64,000 nt of DNA from Tabrizicola sp. TH137 (lineage in GTDB: Bacteria > Pseudomonadota > Alphaproteobacteria > Rhodobacterales > Rhodobacteraceae), in assembly GCF_002855575.1 (NCBI RefSeq), contig NZ_PKRQ01000006.1, positions 248,001 to 312,000 on the forward strand. Reading direction: 5' to 3'. Of the stretch, positions 25,484 through 33,338 are shown piece by piece (within the stretch, counting starts at the first letter, position 1; the number at the start of each line of letters is the position of its first letter). The translations under genes and the position numbers were made by a program. A model generated the notes under the pieces. It had not been told where the DNA came from, did not search any database, and saw nothing but the letters and a program-made list of their open reading frames with translations.

Positions 25484-25960
25484 ATGAAGGGGGTGGTCCC
25501 CAGCCACCCCCTGACTGCGTCGCCGGGCATGGATCAGCCGGACCCGACCGCCCCCCCGCTCCCCGTGCCAACCGGCGCGGGCATCTCCATTCCGCGCCAG
25601 CAGGTGGATTACCTTCTCCTCGCCGTCCTCGTCCGCATCCAGCATCTCCGCCATGCCGAGGCGCGCACCCTGCTCGACGCGCTCCTCGCGCTCGGCCATC
25701 GCACGACCGAGGTTCTGATGGCCAAGGCGGTGGTGGAAAACGAACTGGGCAACCATGCCGAGGTGCTGGCGATCCTGACACAGCTCGACCGGATCGACCC
25801 GCCGCAATTCCGCGAAGGGCGCAAGGCCGATCCCCGCGTCCGGATGCGCAGCTTCCTGCAAGCCCGCGCGACCTATGCCCTGCATGGTGAACTCGATGCC
25901 GAAGGACGGGCCGCGCTGGATTTCTACCTCCGGCAGGGCCGGACGGGCCAGGGCCCCTGA
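25484..25960 (+). CDS. YscG-like TPR needle chaperone
   Basis: A frame of 158 residues; ATG 25529 would give 143. Ribosome sites are weak for both. After a Pro-rich start, helix pairs (QVDYLLLAVLVRIQHLRHAE, LLDALLALGHRTTEVLMAKA, VENELGNHAEVLAILTQL) read as TPR-like repeats, matching YscG/PscG, which wraps the C-terminal helix of the needle subunit. It follows sctF by 18 bp, as yscG follows yscF. A TPR of the same general type precedes sctI at 16420. Confidence 0.65.
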   Translation: MKGVVPSHPLTASPGMDQPDPTAPPLPVPTGAGISIPRQQVDYLLLAVLVRIQHLRHAEARTLLDALLALGHRTTEVLMAKAVVENELGNHAEVLAILTQLDRIDPPQFREGRKADPRVRMRSFLQARATYALHGELDAEGRAALDFYLRQGRTGQGP

Positions 25961-25991
25961 CCGGACCCGGATCGCCCGTACCGGATCAAGA

Positions 25992-26033
25992 GTGACGTTC
26001 ATTACAGGCGGCACCGGGTTTCGCCCCTATGGT
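25992..26033 (+). promoter_or_regulatory. Crp-like operator and -10 for the secreted-protein operon
   Basis: GTGACGTTCATTAC (25992-26005), 22 bp, TATGGT (26028-26033). The leader from about 26040 contains GGAGG (26056-26060) before GTG 26067. The left half-site GTGA is perfect Crp-type; the right half is degenerate (TTAC). Confidence 0.5.
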
Positions 26034-26066
26034 CGCCCCAGACGTGCCGCTTTCGGAGGTTGACCA

Positions 26067-27383
26067 GTGTCGATACAGATCACATCCGGCGTGGGCGGAA
26101 CCGTTCCCACCCAGACCGTCCTCCCCACGACGGGGACGACGGCAACCGGCACGACAGGGACCGTCCTGCCCCAGTACAATCTCGAATTCGCCGGCCTGAC
26201 CCGCGCCTCGGCCCTCGGCCTTGCCCCGCCCAGCAGCGCAGGCGACCTCGAAATCCTCTTCGCCCGCATCTCCAGCGCCCTCAAGGACACGCTCGGCGAA
26301 TTGTCCGAACTGGATGACCTGGCCAAGGCCGAACGCTTCCGCGGCCGCCTGGGCGAGGCGCTGGCAGCCTTCGATCAGATGGTCCGCTGGGGCCAGACCA
26401 TCGACATCAACAACGAGAACATCCGCAACCAGAACGACATCGAGGCGCGGGAAATCGTCATCCGCGACGAAGCCACCGCCACCCGCACGAACCTGCAATC
26501 GCAGCGCGGCTCACTGCAACAGCAGATGACCGACAACAACAATGACATCAAGACCTTCACCAACCAGATCAATTCCCTGAGTTCGGAACGGCAGCCCCTC
26601 CAGACGGAAAACAACAACAATGCATCGGAACGCCAGCAACTCGTAAACCAGCGTTTCGCCCTCAACCTGAACCCGGTGCAGAACGCAGCAGCCATCGCCC
26701 TCATCGACGCCCGCATCGGCGAAATCGACGCGCGCTCCATCGTGCTCAACGATCTGATCAAGCAGATCGACGACGAAACCACCTCCCTGGCAAATCAGAT
26801 CGGCCAGAAAAACGCAGCGAACCAGAGCCTTCAAACCCAGATCGACACGCTCGACACCCGGATCAACGCCGCGACCGAGACCATCAAGCAGGCCGAGGCA
26901 AACATCGCCGCCGCCGACAAGTCCCGCAAGGCCAGCCAGGAGGTCATCCGTATCACGGGCGGGTTGATGGAGGCCTTCATCTCCAGCACCATCGAACTCA
27001 TGCTGGTCACCTCCGGCAAGACGCGCAGCGACATGGGCCGCGACGCGGGCCAGATCACCGTGGAAGGCGACTTCTTCGAAACCCTCCTTCAGGACATGGC
27101 CCGCGCCCTGGTCGGGCTCGGCGCCGCGCTGAGCGAACAGCAGCTTGGTTCCGATGTCGTGCTGCACACCAGCGGCGCGGGGCTGAACCAGACCCAGTCC
27201 ACCCCCGATCGTTTCGGCCAGCTTTCCGCCCCCGTCGCCCGCGCCATCGCCTTTGCCGGCATGATCGCCGGTGTCCTGGGTGCCGTGGCCGATCTGCTGA
27301 ACAACCTCACGCGCGGTCTGGGGATGCAAACGGCGGGCAGCTTCGCCACGGCGGGCGAACCGAGGCTGAGGGTCGGCCTGTGA
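26067..27383 (+). CDS. Putative secreted T3SS protein with long coiled coil
   Basis: A 438-residue protein from GTG 26067, with GGAGG six bases upstream. Residues 1-35 are an uncharged Thr/Gly leader (TTGTTATGTTGT) very like those of SctE and SctB. Residues 75-300 are a long, Asn/Gln-rich coiled coil (TNLQSQRGSLQQQMTDNNND and similar heptads). A C-terminal part has a weak hydrophobic stretch (VARAIAFAGMIAGVLGAVADLL). The layout recalls translocators or secreted structural proteins. I do not recognise a family. It heads an operon of secreted-protein and chaperone candidates. Confidence 0.65.
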   Translation: MSIQITSGVGGTVPTQTVLPTTGTTATGTTGTVLPQYNLEFAGLTRASALGLAPPSSAGDLEILFARISSALKDTLGELSELDDLAKAERFRGRLGEALAAFDQMVRWGQTIDINNENIRNQNDIEAREIVIRDEATATRTNLQSQRGSLQQQMTDNNNDIKTFTNQINSLSSERQPLQTENNNNASERQQLVNQRFALNLNPVQNAAAIALIDARIGEIDARSIVLNDLIKQIDDETTSLANQIGQKNAANQSLQTQIDTLDTRINAATETIKQAEANIAAADKSRKASQEVIRITGGLMEAFISSTIELMLVTSGKTRSDMGRDAGQITVEGDFFETLLQDMARALVGLGAALSEQQLGSDVVLHTSGAGLNQTQSTPDRFGQLSAPVARAIAFAGMIAGVLGAVADLLNNLTRGLGMQTAGSFATAGEPRLRVGL

Positions 27384-27883
27384 CGGCAGCAGAGCCCGAT
27401 CCCATCCTCGCCGCCGCCAACCGCCGCCTGGCCGAGGTGGAGGCTGTCGTGCGCGATCTGGGCGACGCCATCGCCCGGATCCACCGGGAACGCCGCCGCG
27501 TCCTCCCGTCGGATTGGGACACGCTCTTTCGCCAGATCCACAGCCTGTTCCTCGACCTCGCCGCCCATCCTTTCCTTGCCGGCGACAGCCATGCCGAAAT
27601 GCTGCTCGCCCGCATGGCCGCCTCTTCCGATCTCGAGGAATTCGACAAAAGGGTCACCGACCTGGGCGACTATGTCGCCGGAAAACTGGCCTATAACGCG
27701 GCGCTCAAGGCCCTGCGCGACGGGCGCGAACCCGATCCGGCCGATCTCATCCCGCGCCACTTCGGGGCCTCCGCCCCCGGCGCGGGGCGGGTCGTGGCGC
27801 AATTCGGGCCGTCAGGCAGCGATTTCGCGCTTTCGGACGAACCCGCGCCCGCCCGCGCCCGGCGCGGCATCCTGCGGCTTTAG
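27380..27883 (+). CDS. Unrecognised helical protein between two secreted-protein genes, possible chaperone
   Basis: A 167-residue frame from GTG 27380, overlapping the previous stop by 4 bp. The first 120 residues are helical (ANRRLAEVEAVVRDLGDAIA, LFRQIHSLFLDLAAHPFLAG, YVAGKLAYNAALKALRDGRE), then a disordered Gly/Ala/Pro tail. No known motif. Position suggests it chaperones the coiled-coil protein upstream or the large protein downstream. Confidence 0.5.
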   Translation: MTAAEPDPILAAANRRLAEVEAVVRDLGDAIARIHRERRRVLPSDWDTLFRQIHSLFLDLAAHPFLAGDSHAEMLLARMAASSDLEEFDKRVTDLGDYVAGKLAYNAALKALRDGREPDPADLIPRHFGASAPGAGRVVAQFGPSGSDFALSDEPAPARARRGILRL

Positions 27884-27896
27884 GGGGAACAGGAAC

Positions 27897-29789
27897 ATGC
27901 CCACCGATACCTTCTGGTCCAATCCCAACCGGCAGACGCCGCAGCAAAGCGTGATCACCCTCGACAGTCTCGGCGACCTTGAGGACGGGCCGATGGGCCA
28001 GCTTCCCGGCACCACGGCGGGGGCCATTCCCACCACCTATCTCTCCTCGGCGCGGACCGTCTATCCCTGGACCCTTGACTTCACCGATGCCGACCGGCTC
28101 GCCCAGTACAACACGCTCGTCTCCACCCAGTTCGCGCAGTTCTCAAGCTGGCATTCGCTGTTTCAGGCCCGGTATATCTCTCAGCTTCCGAACGGGTCGC
28201 AATTCGTCTCCATCCCGGCCTCGCCCACCGCCGGGACGCCGCCCGATGCCTATTACATCCTGCTCAGCGACAACCGCACCGTCCTCAACGTCATGAGCCT
28301 GACCCTGGCCGATTACCAGAAGCTGTCTCTGACGGACCAGCAGCGTCTGCAATCAGTGCAGCCCTTCATGGATTTCGTCCGCACGACTCTGGGCCTGGCG
28401 ATCAAGGGCAGCAGCAGCGATACCGTCAACAGCGCCATCGCCGAATTGCGCAGCCTGATCGGCACGCCCCCGACCACGATCCCCTTGCCGCCCGCCTATA
28501 CGATGTCCGATGCAGACAGGGCCGTCTTCCACAGCCAGCTCGACCTGATCGCTCGGCGCTATGCCAATGCCTCCCTCGTCGCCGTCGAAAACATGCAGTC
28601 GGAGATTGGCGCCCTGTCCGAACGCTTCAAACGCGCCCTAATCTTCAGCGAAGTCAAAGACGAACTCACCCTGCAAACCAAATTCGTCAACGACCGGGGC
28701 GATGACGATTACAAGGAAGCCGTGCTCGAAAGCGATGTCAGGGGTTGGGCCATCTCCTCCGACAACTCTCAGACCGTGAGGTCCGGCTATCAGGCCTTCA
28801 TGCGCGCCGAACGGGAAATCCTCAGCGCCCAGTTGCGGCGCGACGCGATCAGCCGCACCACCGGCATCTACGACCCGAAGATGGATGCCGCCCAACTCAT
28901 CTACCAGCTTCAGCTTCTCTACCAGGCCGAGGCCGAGGCCCGCGGCGATGCCGGCACCGAAGAAATGGCACAGCTACACCGCCTGCTGTCGGATTACGCG
29001 ATCATCCAGCGGCTCGTGAATGAAACGCTCAAGGCCTACAACCCCAAGGAGGCCGCGGAAGAGCGGCGCTTCATGAACCTCGGCGCGCAGGCCAATGGCA
29101 ATGTCCAGGCCAATGCTGCGGCCCAATCCGCGCGGGACAGTTCGGGAAACAACTACATCCAGTACACGTTCTTCGCGAATTCCTCGGCCAATTGGTCTGT
29201 CTGGACCACCCCGCCGAACGACTCCGACGGCTTCGATCACGCCCCTGCCTATCACTGGTACATGCTCGCCGGAACCGAAGACAATGCCCGCATCGGCGAC
29301 GGCCGGATCTACCAGTTCAGGGGAGATGATCCCGGCTACATCGAATCCAACGATGCAGACGATTCCATCAACGGCGAGGTTTACAACTACTTCGCCCCGG
29401 ACGAATCGAACGTCTTCGTCCGCTCGGGCGGGCTCACCGCGGAAGAAATGCGGATCGTCGGCATGTTCTCGAACGATTCCTGGGGTTCCGGCGACGGTGG
29501 CCGTTATCAGGCCCACCCGATAGAACTCCTCTATGGCGCGACCCGGCCACGCACCAACCTCTCGGATGACACCAATGAAGGCTATGGCAGCCTCGCGCTG
29601 CAACGGCGCGACTATTGGGACAAGTGGTCATCCCAGCTTGCCGATACCGTCACCATCCTCAACCAGAAGAACCAGCTCAAGCAGAACGACATCGAAAACG
29701 ACACAAAGCAGGGCAACCGCCACTTCGATCTCGGCACCAACGCCCTGCGCAAGATGAACGAGATGCTCATGTCCATCGGCCGGATGTGA
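27897..29789 (+). CDS. Large secreted-protein candidate A (paralogue of the next gene)
   Basis: A 630-residue protein from ATG 27897, with AGGGGG and AGGA upstream; the longer frame from 27576 overlaps the previous gene. No signal peptide, no membrane segment, no cysteine-rich or catalytic motif seen. Residues 90-230 and 260-420 are mixed alpha/beta and helical. Residues 430-570 contain a Trp/Asp/Asn/Tyr-rich insert absent from the paralogue. The C-terminus is a long amphipathic helix (KQGNRHFDLGTNALRKMNEM) of the kind that packs into needle or filament lattices. With the next gene it is a candidate needle-tip (SctA) or surface filament protein. Function is inference. Confidence 0.6.
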   Translation: MPTDTFWSNPNRQTPQQSVITLDSLGDLEDGPMGQLPGTTAGAIPTTYLSSARTVYPWTLDFTDADRLAQYNTLVSTQFAQFSSWHSLFQARYISQLPNGSQFVSIPASPTAGTPPDAYYILLSDNRTVLNVMSLTLADYQKLSLTDQQRLQSVQPFMDFVRTTLGLAIKGSSSDTVNSAIAELRSLIGTPPTTIPLPPAYTMSDADRAVFHSQLDLIARRYANASLVAVENMQSEIGALSERFKRALIFSEVKDELTLQTKFVNDRGDDDYKEAVLESDVRGWAISSDNSQTVRSGYQAFMRAEREILSAQLRRDAISRTTGIYDPKMDAAQLIYQLQLLYQAEAEARGDAGTEEMAQLHRLLSDYAIIQRLVNETLKAYNPKEAAEERRFMNLGAQANGNVQANAAAQSARDSSGNNYIQYTFFANSSANWSVWTTPPNDSDGFDHAPAYHWYMLAGTEDNARIGDGRIYQFRGDDPGYIESNDADDSINGEVYNYFAPDESNVFVRSGGLTAEEMRIVGMFSNDSWGSGDGGRYQAHPIELLYGATRPRTNLSDDTNEGYGSLALQRRDYWDKWSSQLADTVTILNQKNQLKQNDIENDTKQGNRHFDLGTNALRKMNEMLMSIGRM

Positions 29790-29793
29790 CGCG

Positions 29794-31377
29794 ATGCCCG
29801 CCGATTCAACGCTCTGGGAACGGATGGGGTTCAACGGCGCCTCTGCCCTCGGGATCACCGGGGTGGACACGCGCCCCTACACGCGCCTCTCCGAAGGTGC
29901 CAACGGCATGGCCCAGAAGGTGCTGGACGATGCCGCCGCGATCTTTCCGGAATTCGACGGCCTCACCCAACTGGCCCTGCCGCTGCCCGCAGACTATGCC
30001 AGCCCCAGCCTCGCCTCCTTCCTGAACTGGCACAGCGCGCATCAGGTGCAATACCTCAAGGATCAGGCCCCGAACTGGACGGCGGGCGATCTGCGCCTCC
30101 TCACCTTCGGCACGTCGGTCGATCCGACGCAGAACGAAACCTTCCTCCTCACTGCCGATGGCAAGCAGGTGCTGCGCATCGCCACCCTCCAGCCAACCGA
30201 AATCGCCCGGCTTGCTCTCGCCGATCAGGAACGGCTGGCCATGCTCCCCGCCTTCCGCGAGCTGCATGCCAATCCGATGGGCCTCTGGCCTGCCGACGAT
30301 ATCTTCAACCTCGCCGCCAGCGGCGGCACCGCCCCCCCGGCCACGGTGGATGAGGCGCGCGCCCGCATCGAAACAGAGATCCTCGCCCCGTTCGAAACCC
30401 TGGTCCTCGCCGCCGCCGATCCCACCCGCCGCAACGAAACCATCACCGCCGAAAACCTCGCCGCGCTCTACCCGAACCTGTTCCTCGACCAGATCGCCTC
30501 GCTCCGCCGCCGCCTGGACCGGATGGCCGTCTTCAACCCCGACGTCATCAGCCAGATGGTCGCCGACCTGAACACCCGCTTCACCCGCCTCCAGTCCTAT
30601 TCCACCGTCACCCCGCCCGGCACCACCGATGCCACCAGCCGGCTCACCACCTCTGTCAACAGCATCGACAATCTCGCCGGCATCAACCGCGCGCTCCAGA
30701 TTTTCCTGCAATCCGAACTGCGTCAGCGCGACATCCTCGCCACCAACGACGTCATCGTCTTCGACGGCACCTTCCAGAACCGCGCCGTCGATACGCCCCT
30801 CATGGTCTTCCTCTTCCAGACCCAGGAAAACTATTCCGACGAAGCCGATGCCCAGGCCCGCAGCGAAGAGTTGAACCAGACCAAATCCCTGCTCGAAGCC
30901 TATGCCAAGATGCAGCAATTCGTGAATGACACGATCCGCAGCTTCGATCCGACGCAATTCCAGAAGGACAACGAAAACAACCCCGACGCCGTCGAACGCA
31001 AGTCCTTCATGAACGTCGCCAACACCGCCAGCCTGAACCTTTCGACACAGGACCTGCTGGTCGTCTCGATGTTCGACCGCACCTTCGCCCCGGCGAATGG
31101 CAACAGCTTTCTGCCCATCGAACGCGAAACCAATTCCACCCGGCCGACCTTTCCCATCACCAACCCTGCCGCAAGCAGCGTTCTGGTCGCCTATACCCAG
31201 CAGGAATGGGATCTCTTCTCGCAGGACCTTTCCAAGATATCCAAGGTCCTCAGCGCCGACAGCGAGGCGCGGATGGATGCGATCAACCGGGTCGCCAAGG
31301 AAAAGAACCGACATTACGAACTGGCGACAGAAACGGTGACGAAGATGACCGAAATCCTGCGCTCGATCCTGAACTGA
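29794..31377 (+). CDS. Large secreted-protein candidate B (paralogue of the previous gene)
   Basis: A 527-residue protein starting 4 bp after its paralogue. Shared blocks with it: an early GKQVLRIATLQP / NRTVLNVMSLTL strand pair followed by a helix ending in DQERL / DQQRL, a central LLEAYAKMQQFVNDT / LLSDYAIIQRLVNET helix followed by ERKSFMN / ERRFMN, and a closing KNRHYELATETVTKMTEILR helix. No signal peptide or membrane helix. Followed 11 bp later by a CesT-like chaperone gene. A tip or filament role is plausible, since no LcrV/IpaD-type tip gene was recognised elsewhere; an effector is the alternative. Confidence 0.6.
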   Translation: MPADSTLWERMGFNGASALGITGVDTRPYTRLSEGANGMAQKVLDDAAAIFPEFDGLTQLALPLPADYASPSLASFLNWHSAHQVQYLKDQAPNWTAGDLRLLTFGTSVDPTQNETFLLTADGKQVLRIATLQPTEIARLALADQERLAMLPAFRELHANPMGLWPADDIFNLAASGGTAPPATVDEARARIETEILAPFETLVLAAADPTRRNETITAENLAALYPNLFLDQIASLRRRLDRMAVFNPDVISQMVADLNTRFTRLQSYSTVTPPGTTDATSRLTTSVNSIDNLAGINRALQIFLQSELRQRDILATNDVIVFDGTFQNRAVDTPLMVFLFQTQENYSDEADAQARSEELNQTKSLLEAYAKMQQFVNDTIRSFDPTQFQKDNENNPDAVERKSFMNVANTASLNLSTQDLLVVSMFDRTFAPANGNSFLPIERETNSTRPTFPITNPAASSVLVAYTQQEWDLFSQDLSKISKVLSADSEARMDAINRVAKEKNRHYELATETVTKMTEILRSILN

Positions 31378-31388
31378 AGGAAGGCCCG

Positions 31389-31838
31389 ATGCGAACGATG
31401 CATGCCGCCCTCGCGGCAGTGGCCGACAGGCTGGGTCTCGCGCAGATCCAGCCGAATGCCGACGGCTTTGCCGAAATCGTCGTGGCCGATGTCCTGCCGA
31501 TCTTCCTCCGCCAGGCCGACGAATACGAACTGGAACTGTCCGCCCGCCTGACAGAACTCGACGACCACCTCTCCCCCGCCCTGATCACAGAGCTGATGCG
31601 CTGGAACGCCCGCTTCCACGGCCTGCGCTTCGCCCTCGAAGCGGATCGGCCCGGCATCGTTCTGGGCCGCCGCCTCGACATCCGCACCCTCGGCGAGGCC
31701 CGCATCGCCGAGGCGGTCGAAGCCTTCCTCTACGCCGCCGCGGACTGGCGCCGCCACGGGGCCGAGGCGCTGGTCCAGCGTGTCATGCGACACGGGCAGA
31801 CCGGGGGAGAGGCCTTTCCCCCCGGTTTGCGGCTGTGA
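31389..31838 (+). CDS. CesT-family type III chaperone
   Basis: A 149-residue protein from ATG 31389, 11 bp after candidate B. The N-terminal helix (MHAALAAVADRLGL) is followed by strands with a conserved-looking ADGFAEIVVADVLPIF, a second helix region (LITELMRWNARFHGLRFALE) and a C-terminal helix (IAEAVEAFLYAAADWRR). This is the class I chaperone pattern. By position it serves candidate B or both paralogues. Confidence 0.68.
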   Translation: MRTMHAALAAVADRLGLAQIQPNADGFAEIVVADVLPIFLRQADEYELELSARLTELDDHLSPALITELMRWNARFHGLRFALEADRPGIVLGRRLDIRTLGEARIAEAVEAFLYAAADWRRHGAEALVQRVMRHGQTGGEAFPPGLRL

Positions 31839-31841
31839 CCC

Positions 31842-31883
31842 ATATCATATGACACAGGGCAATCCATTCCCCGGCGGCAAGGT
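31842..31883 (+). promoter_or_regulatory. Degenerate Crp-like operator and -10 for the effector-chaperone-sctU unit
   Basis: ATATCATATGACAC (31842-31855), 22 bp, CAAGGT (31878-31883). The right half-site ACAC and the CATATG centre resemble the strong sites, the left half is poor. It starts 4 bp after the previous stop. Confidence 0.35.
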
Positions 31884-31910
31884 GGCAGGAACAACCATGC
31901 GCGTTCAGCA

Positions 31911-32831
31911 GTGGGTAAATCCGTGACCGGCAACATCAAGGGCCCCGAGAGTCCCCGCCTTCCCCCGACCACGGGCAGCACCGCGATCGGCGGTGCGCCG
32001 GGGCGGCCGGACCTCGCGCTCGACAGCATCCTGTCACAGCGCGACGGCACCGAAAGGGGCCGCCTCACCACCCGCCTCGGCCCGGGGCAGACGGCACCCT
32101 CGGGCGGAACGGAGGCCGGGCGGCGGCTCGATCACCTCCGCAACAGCCTCTCCGATGGCAGCAGCCGCCTCTCCCGGCTCTGGCCCGGTTTCACCGCAGG
32201 CACCCTCGGCTTTGCCGCGCTCCTGCGTCAGGTCGCCTCCGGCCCTTCCGGCCCCGGCCAGACCGACAGCCGCGGGGAAATCGCCAATCTCCTGCGCCGG
32301 GATCTGCCGGTCGGCGATCTCCTCCGCAGCCTTCCGACCTCCGGCCCCACACCCCTCGCCGATCCTTCGCTGCGCAGCATGGGCCCTGACGATGCTCGCC
32401 GCGTCACCGACCTGACCGCCTCCCTGTTCGACCAACTCTTCGGGGCGGAAGGCAAAGGCGGCGGCCTCGTCGACCACCTGCCGCAGCCCGTGCTGACCCG
32501 CCTCCGCGCCGAGGCGGAGAAGGTCACCGCCGGTCTCTCCGGCGATGACCGGGCCGAGGCGACCCGCTCCCTCGCCCGCGAGGTGATCTTCCAGCGCGCC
32601 CTCCTGCCCGAACTCCTCGGCCTCGCAGGCCGGCCCGACAGTCCCCAAGGCCTCGACGCGGCAGTGCTTTCCCTCCACGCCCTCCTTGGCAAAACCGGCA
32701 CGGATCGGCTGTCGCCCGACCTCGCCACCGCACTCGCCCCGCTGCAAGGCAGCCTCGACCAGCGGTTCGATGCCGTCCTCTCCACCCTCGGCCTGCCGGG
32801 TTTCGGGCCACAGGACGGACCGCAGACATGA
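31911..32831 (+). CDS. Candidate effector paired with a CesT-type chaperone
   Basis: A 306-residue protein from GTG 31911 (GTG 31923 is equally possible). The first 60 residues are Ser/Thr/Pro/Gly-rich and disordered, like a type III secretion leader. The rest is helical and Leu/Arg-rich (LSRLWPGFTAGTLGFAALLR, DLTASLFDQLF, REVIFQRALLPELLGLAGRP) with no catalytic motif I recognise. It is followed after 45 bp by a class I chaperone gene, the usual effector-chaperone arrangement. Secreted status is inferred. Confidence 0.5.
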   Translation: MGKSVTGNIKGPESPRLPPTTGSTAIGGAPGRPDLALDSILSQRDGTERGRLTTRLGPGQTAPSGGTEAGRRLDHLRNSLSDGSSRLSRLWPGFTAGTLGFAALLRQVASGPSGPGQTDSRGEIANLLRRDLPVGDLLRSLPTSGPTPLADPSLRSMGPDDARRVTDLTASLFDQLFGAEGKGGGLVDHLPQPVLTRLRAEAEKVTAGLSGDDRAEATRSLAREVIFQRALLPELLGLAGRPDSPQGLDAAVLSLHALLGKTGTDRLSPDLATALAPLQGSLDQRFDAVLSTLGLPGFGPQDGPQT

Positions 32832-32876
32832 TCCCCTTGCAGAACATCCCGGCCCGGACCGACGAAGGAAAATACG

Positions 32877-33317
32877 ATGCTGGCCCGTGACGCCATCAGC
32901 TTCCTCATCGCGGAACTCGGCCTCTCGACGCTCGGCACAACCGCCGAAGGCGATGCCGAATACCTGTTCGACATGCCCTTCCCCTTTTCCCTGACCGAGA
33001 TCGACGCCCATACGCTCGCGATCTTCGCCGCCCTCACCCTGCCCGACGACCTGCCGCAAGACCGCCTGCTCCGCCGCCTGCTGGAAGCGAATCTTCAGGG
33101 CCTGGAAACCGGCATGGGCGCAATGTGCCTGCGCGAGGATGGCGCGCTCGGCTATCGCGATGTCCTCGACCTGCGCGAAATGACGCTCGAACAGTTTCAA
33201 CTCCGCTTCATCGACGTCTCGCTCTATTTCGACTTCTGGCGCAGCGAAGGCATCCGCCTCTTGCAAGACGAACTCGGCCGCGACGACCCGCCGGCCGAAG
33301 GCTTTCTCCGTCTTTAG
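32877..33317 (+). CDS. CesT-family type III chaperone
   Basis: A 146-residue acidic protein. N-terminal helix (ARDAISFLIAELGLSTLG), strands DAEYLFDMPFPFSL, a helix LLRRLLEANLQGLETGMGAM, strands ALGYRDVLDL and a C-terminal helix with LYFDFWRSEGIRLL. This matches the class I effector-chaperone fold (CesT/SycE). GGAAA lies about 8 bases before the ATG. It sits between the candidate effector and sctU, so the effector upstream is the likely client. Confidence 0.72.
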   Translation: MLARDAISFLIAELGLSTLGTTAEGDAEYLFDMPFPFSLTEIDAHTLAIFAALTLPDDLPQDRLLRRLLEANLQGLETGMGAMCLREDGALGYRDVLDLREMTLEQFQLRFIDVSLYFDFWRSEGIRLLQDELGRDDPPAEGFLRL

Positions 33318-33338
33318 CCCCGCGAAAGGTCACGCAGG

